Origin: Spirochaetaceae bacterium
GTDB lineage: Bacteria > Spirochaetota > Spirochaetia > Treponematales > Breznakiellaceae
Length of the DNA stretch: 7,010 nt
Direction: 5' to 3'
Assembly (NCBI GenBank): GCA_031280455.1
Contig: JAITGR010000198.1
Span: 1 to 7,010, forward strand
The translations under genes and the position numbers were made by a program. Every line of letters starts with the position of its first letter. Position 1 is the first letter of the stretch. This document shows positions 5,506-7,010 of the stretch, one piece after another. Under the pieces are notes generated by a model. It did no database searches. It was not told where the DNA came from and worked only from the letters and a program-made list of their open reading frames with translations.

Positions 5506-7010
5506 ATGTTCAATAGGCTTAAAATTAACTGGACGCGGTACTGGACTGTTGGGCATAAGATTGCCGCGGGTTTTTTGCTGGGCATGTCCATTACGTTTTC
5601 CGTGGGGATCGTGGGGTTTGCCGGTGTTCAGACGCTGGATAATTCGCTACGGGACTTGGGGCGGGTTCAGTCGCCGCGTTCAGCCGCGCTGGAAGATTTG
5701 AACAGTCTGCGGCTCCAGGCGCAGTTGACGCTGGCTGAGGCTATGCTGACGCAGAACAAGGCGGATTACGTCGAGCGGCTGCAGAACATTCGCGCTGTGC
5801 GCGAGGATATTTTTAGTCAGATAGACGGCCGCTGGACGGCGATTGAGGCCATGCGCTTTTCTTCCGAAGAAAGCAATCACCTTTTTGAAACGCTTAAAAA
5901 TGAGTACGAATTCTGGCGGGTCGCGCACAATTCCATGCTCGACCGCTACATCAGGCTGCTTACTACGTTGCCGCCCGGCGACGCGCTGGATAATGTTTTT
6001 ACCGAATTTGTGGCGGTGCAGGAAAAAACAGAGCCGGTGTCGCACATTTTTGGTTCGGCGCTGGAGCAGCTGCGCAAAAATAACGCCGAGCTTATGGAGC
6101 GTATTGTCGCCGAAAACAGCAACTTGAGTTTTGAGACCAAATTCCGCGTTATTGTATTTATGCTGCTGGGTATTGTCATCGCTATTATGCTGACTATTGT
6201 CGTTACGAATCTCATTACGGTGCCGGCGCGGGACGCGCTGGAGTTGTTGACGGCTATGTCCAGGGGGCGGCGGATTGAGCCGATTGCCCGCGAGAGTAAC
6301 GACGAGATTGGCCAGATGATACGGCTGCTGCAAACAGAGATTGCCGAAAAGTTAAAGGCCGAGGATTTTTCGCGCTCAAAGGTGGAATTTCTTGCGATGT
6401 TGAGTCATGAGATTCGCACGCCGCTGAACGCTATTTTGGGGCTTACCGAAGTGCAGCTGCAAACGCATTCGGTACATAACGCCGCGCTGCGCGAGGATAC
6501 GGCGGAGGCCTTTAAAACAATTAAGGAGTCTGGCCGGGGGCTTTTGAGTATTGTCAACCGCGTGCTGGATATTTCAAAGATTGAAATGGGCAAGCTGGAA
6601 TTTAATCCGCGCGATTACGACCTTGCCGCGCTGGTGGACGACGTTGTTCATCCATACCGCCCGCTGGCCGCCGTCAGGCAGCTTGAATTTATTGTGCGTG
6701 TTGAAGACGCGGTTCCGGCGCGGCTGCACGGCGATGCTGACCGGATTAAGCAAATTCTGGATATGCTGCTTTCTAATGCGTTTAAGTTTACCGAATCGGG
6801 TTTTGTTAAATTTGAGGCCGCCTCGTTTAGGATGGGTGCCGGTATTTTCGCGGTGTTCACGGTCTCTGACAGCGGTATTGGTATAAAAGAAAGCGACATT
6901 CCGTTTGTGTTTACCGACTTCCGCCAGGTGGACAGCGGCGCGGACCGCAAGAGCGACGGGCTGGGGCTGGGGCTTGCTATTTCGCAGCGGCTTGCGACGC
7001 TTATGGGCGG
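5506..7010 (+). CDS. Sensor histidine kinase with periplasmic domain and HAMP, cut by the window end
   Basis: Inner-membrane two-component sensor, 501 residues visible with no stop. Order: short cytoplasmic N-terminus, TM1 (about 19-41), predicted mostly helical periplasmic region (about 42-212) with no recognised ligand fold (possibly a four-helix-bundle type), TM2 (about 213-236), HAMP-like linker ending in NDEIGQM, and a short coiled connector. The kinase core follows: H-box SHEIRTPLNAILGL with phospho-acceptor His301, N-box LLSNAFKF with Asn424, G1 DSGIGI (455-460), F-box-like FVFTDFRQ, and G2 GLGLGLAIS (485-493). The ATG at 5506 is the first possible start, since an in-frame TAG lies at 5500-5502 and the next Met (27) would destroy TM1. 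The H-box resembles hybrid kinases, so a receiver domain may follow outside the window. Third codon positions look less GC-rich than in recG. It is divergent from livMGF; its signal is unknown. Confidence 0.95.
   Translation, partial: MFNRLKINWTRYWTVGHKIAAGFLLGMSITFSVGIVGFAGVQTLDNSLRDLGRVQSPRSAALEDLNSLRLQAQLTLAEAMLTQNKADYVERLQNIRAVREDIFSQIDGRWTAIEAMRFSSEESNHLFETLKNEYEFWRVAHNSMLDRYIRLLTTLPPGDALDNVFTEFVAVQEKTEPVSHIFGSALEQLRKNNAELMERIVAENSNLSFETKFRVIVFMLLGIVIAIMLTIVVTNLITVPARDALELLTAMSRGRRIEPIARESNDEIGQMIRLLQTEIAEKLKAEDFSRSKVEFLAMLSHEIRTPLNAILGLTEVQLQTHSVHNAALREDTAEAFKTIKESGRGLLSIVNRVLDISKIEMGKLEFNPRDYDLAALVDDVVHPYRPLAAVRQLEFIVRVEDAVPARLHGDADRIKQILDMLLSNAFKFTESGFVKFEAASFRMGAGIFAVFTVSDSGIGIKESDIPFVFTDFRQVDSGADRKSDGLGLGLAISQRLATLMG

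Noticed and set aside
5487..5516. Nine-codon frame overlapping the kinase start as a leader peptide
   Set aside because: It has no ribosome binding site, and would begin before the P2 start site.
5680..6333. 217-residue antisense frame in the kinase gene
   Set aside because: The opposite strand encodes a clear histidine kinase; this frame is rich in His/Gln/Arg and has no family features.

Overview
The window comes from a GC-rich bacterium with an inner-membrane histidine kinase and a high-affinity branched-chain amino acid type ABC transporter. Nothing here fixes the lineage. The overall impression is of an anaerobic Gram-negative-type organism, possibly a Treponema-like spirochaete, but that is a weak guess from gene content and sequence style.

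Layout. On the + strand, positions 1-420 hold the C-terminal end of an unidentified protein. It is followed after 2 nt by recG (423-2561), a complete ATP-dependent branch-migration helicase. On the - strand, three ABC transporter genes run livM (5121-4096), livG (4099-3284), livF (3290-2583), with ATGA and 7-nt overlaps typical of a coupled operon. recG and livF converge with only 21 nt between their stop codons. On the + strand, positions 5506-7010 hold a two-transmembrane HAMP sensor histidine kinase, cut by the window end after its ATP-binding G2 box.

The most unusual part is the 384-bp stretch between the divergent livM and kinase genes. Positions 5172-5358 form a compact array of five perfect hairpins, four of them with 3-nt loops and one with a 2-4 nt loop. 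It contains two copies of a short direct motif, GATNGNAGCGNANA, each followed by a hairpin of the same type (T-tract, GC, loop GCA, GC, A-tract). GCCCAAA/TTTGGGC heptamers recur through it and allow alternative pairings. Beyond it lies an AT-rich promoter zone (about 5386-5490) with -10-like boxes facing both ways. If the - strand box is used, the whole hairpin array lies in the 5' leader of livMGF.

How the genes fit together. LivM, LivG and LivF are one permease subunit and both ATPases of a Liv/HAAT importer. The partner permease LivH and the periplasmic binding protein, normally encoded just upstream of livM, are absent. The repeat array occupies that position, so they must be encoded elsewhere or be lost. 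RecG acts separately in DNA repair. The kinase may simply be a neighbour, since nothing in the sequence links it functionally to the transporter.
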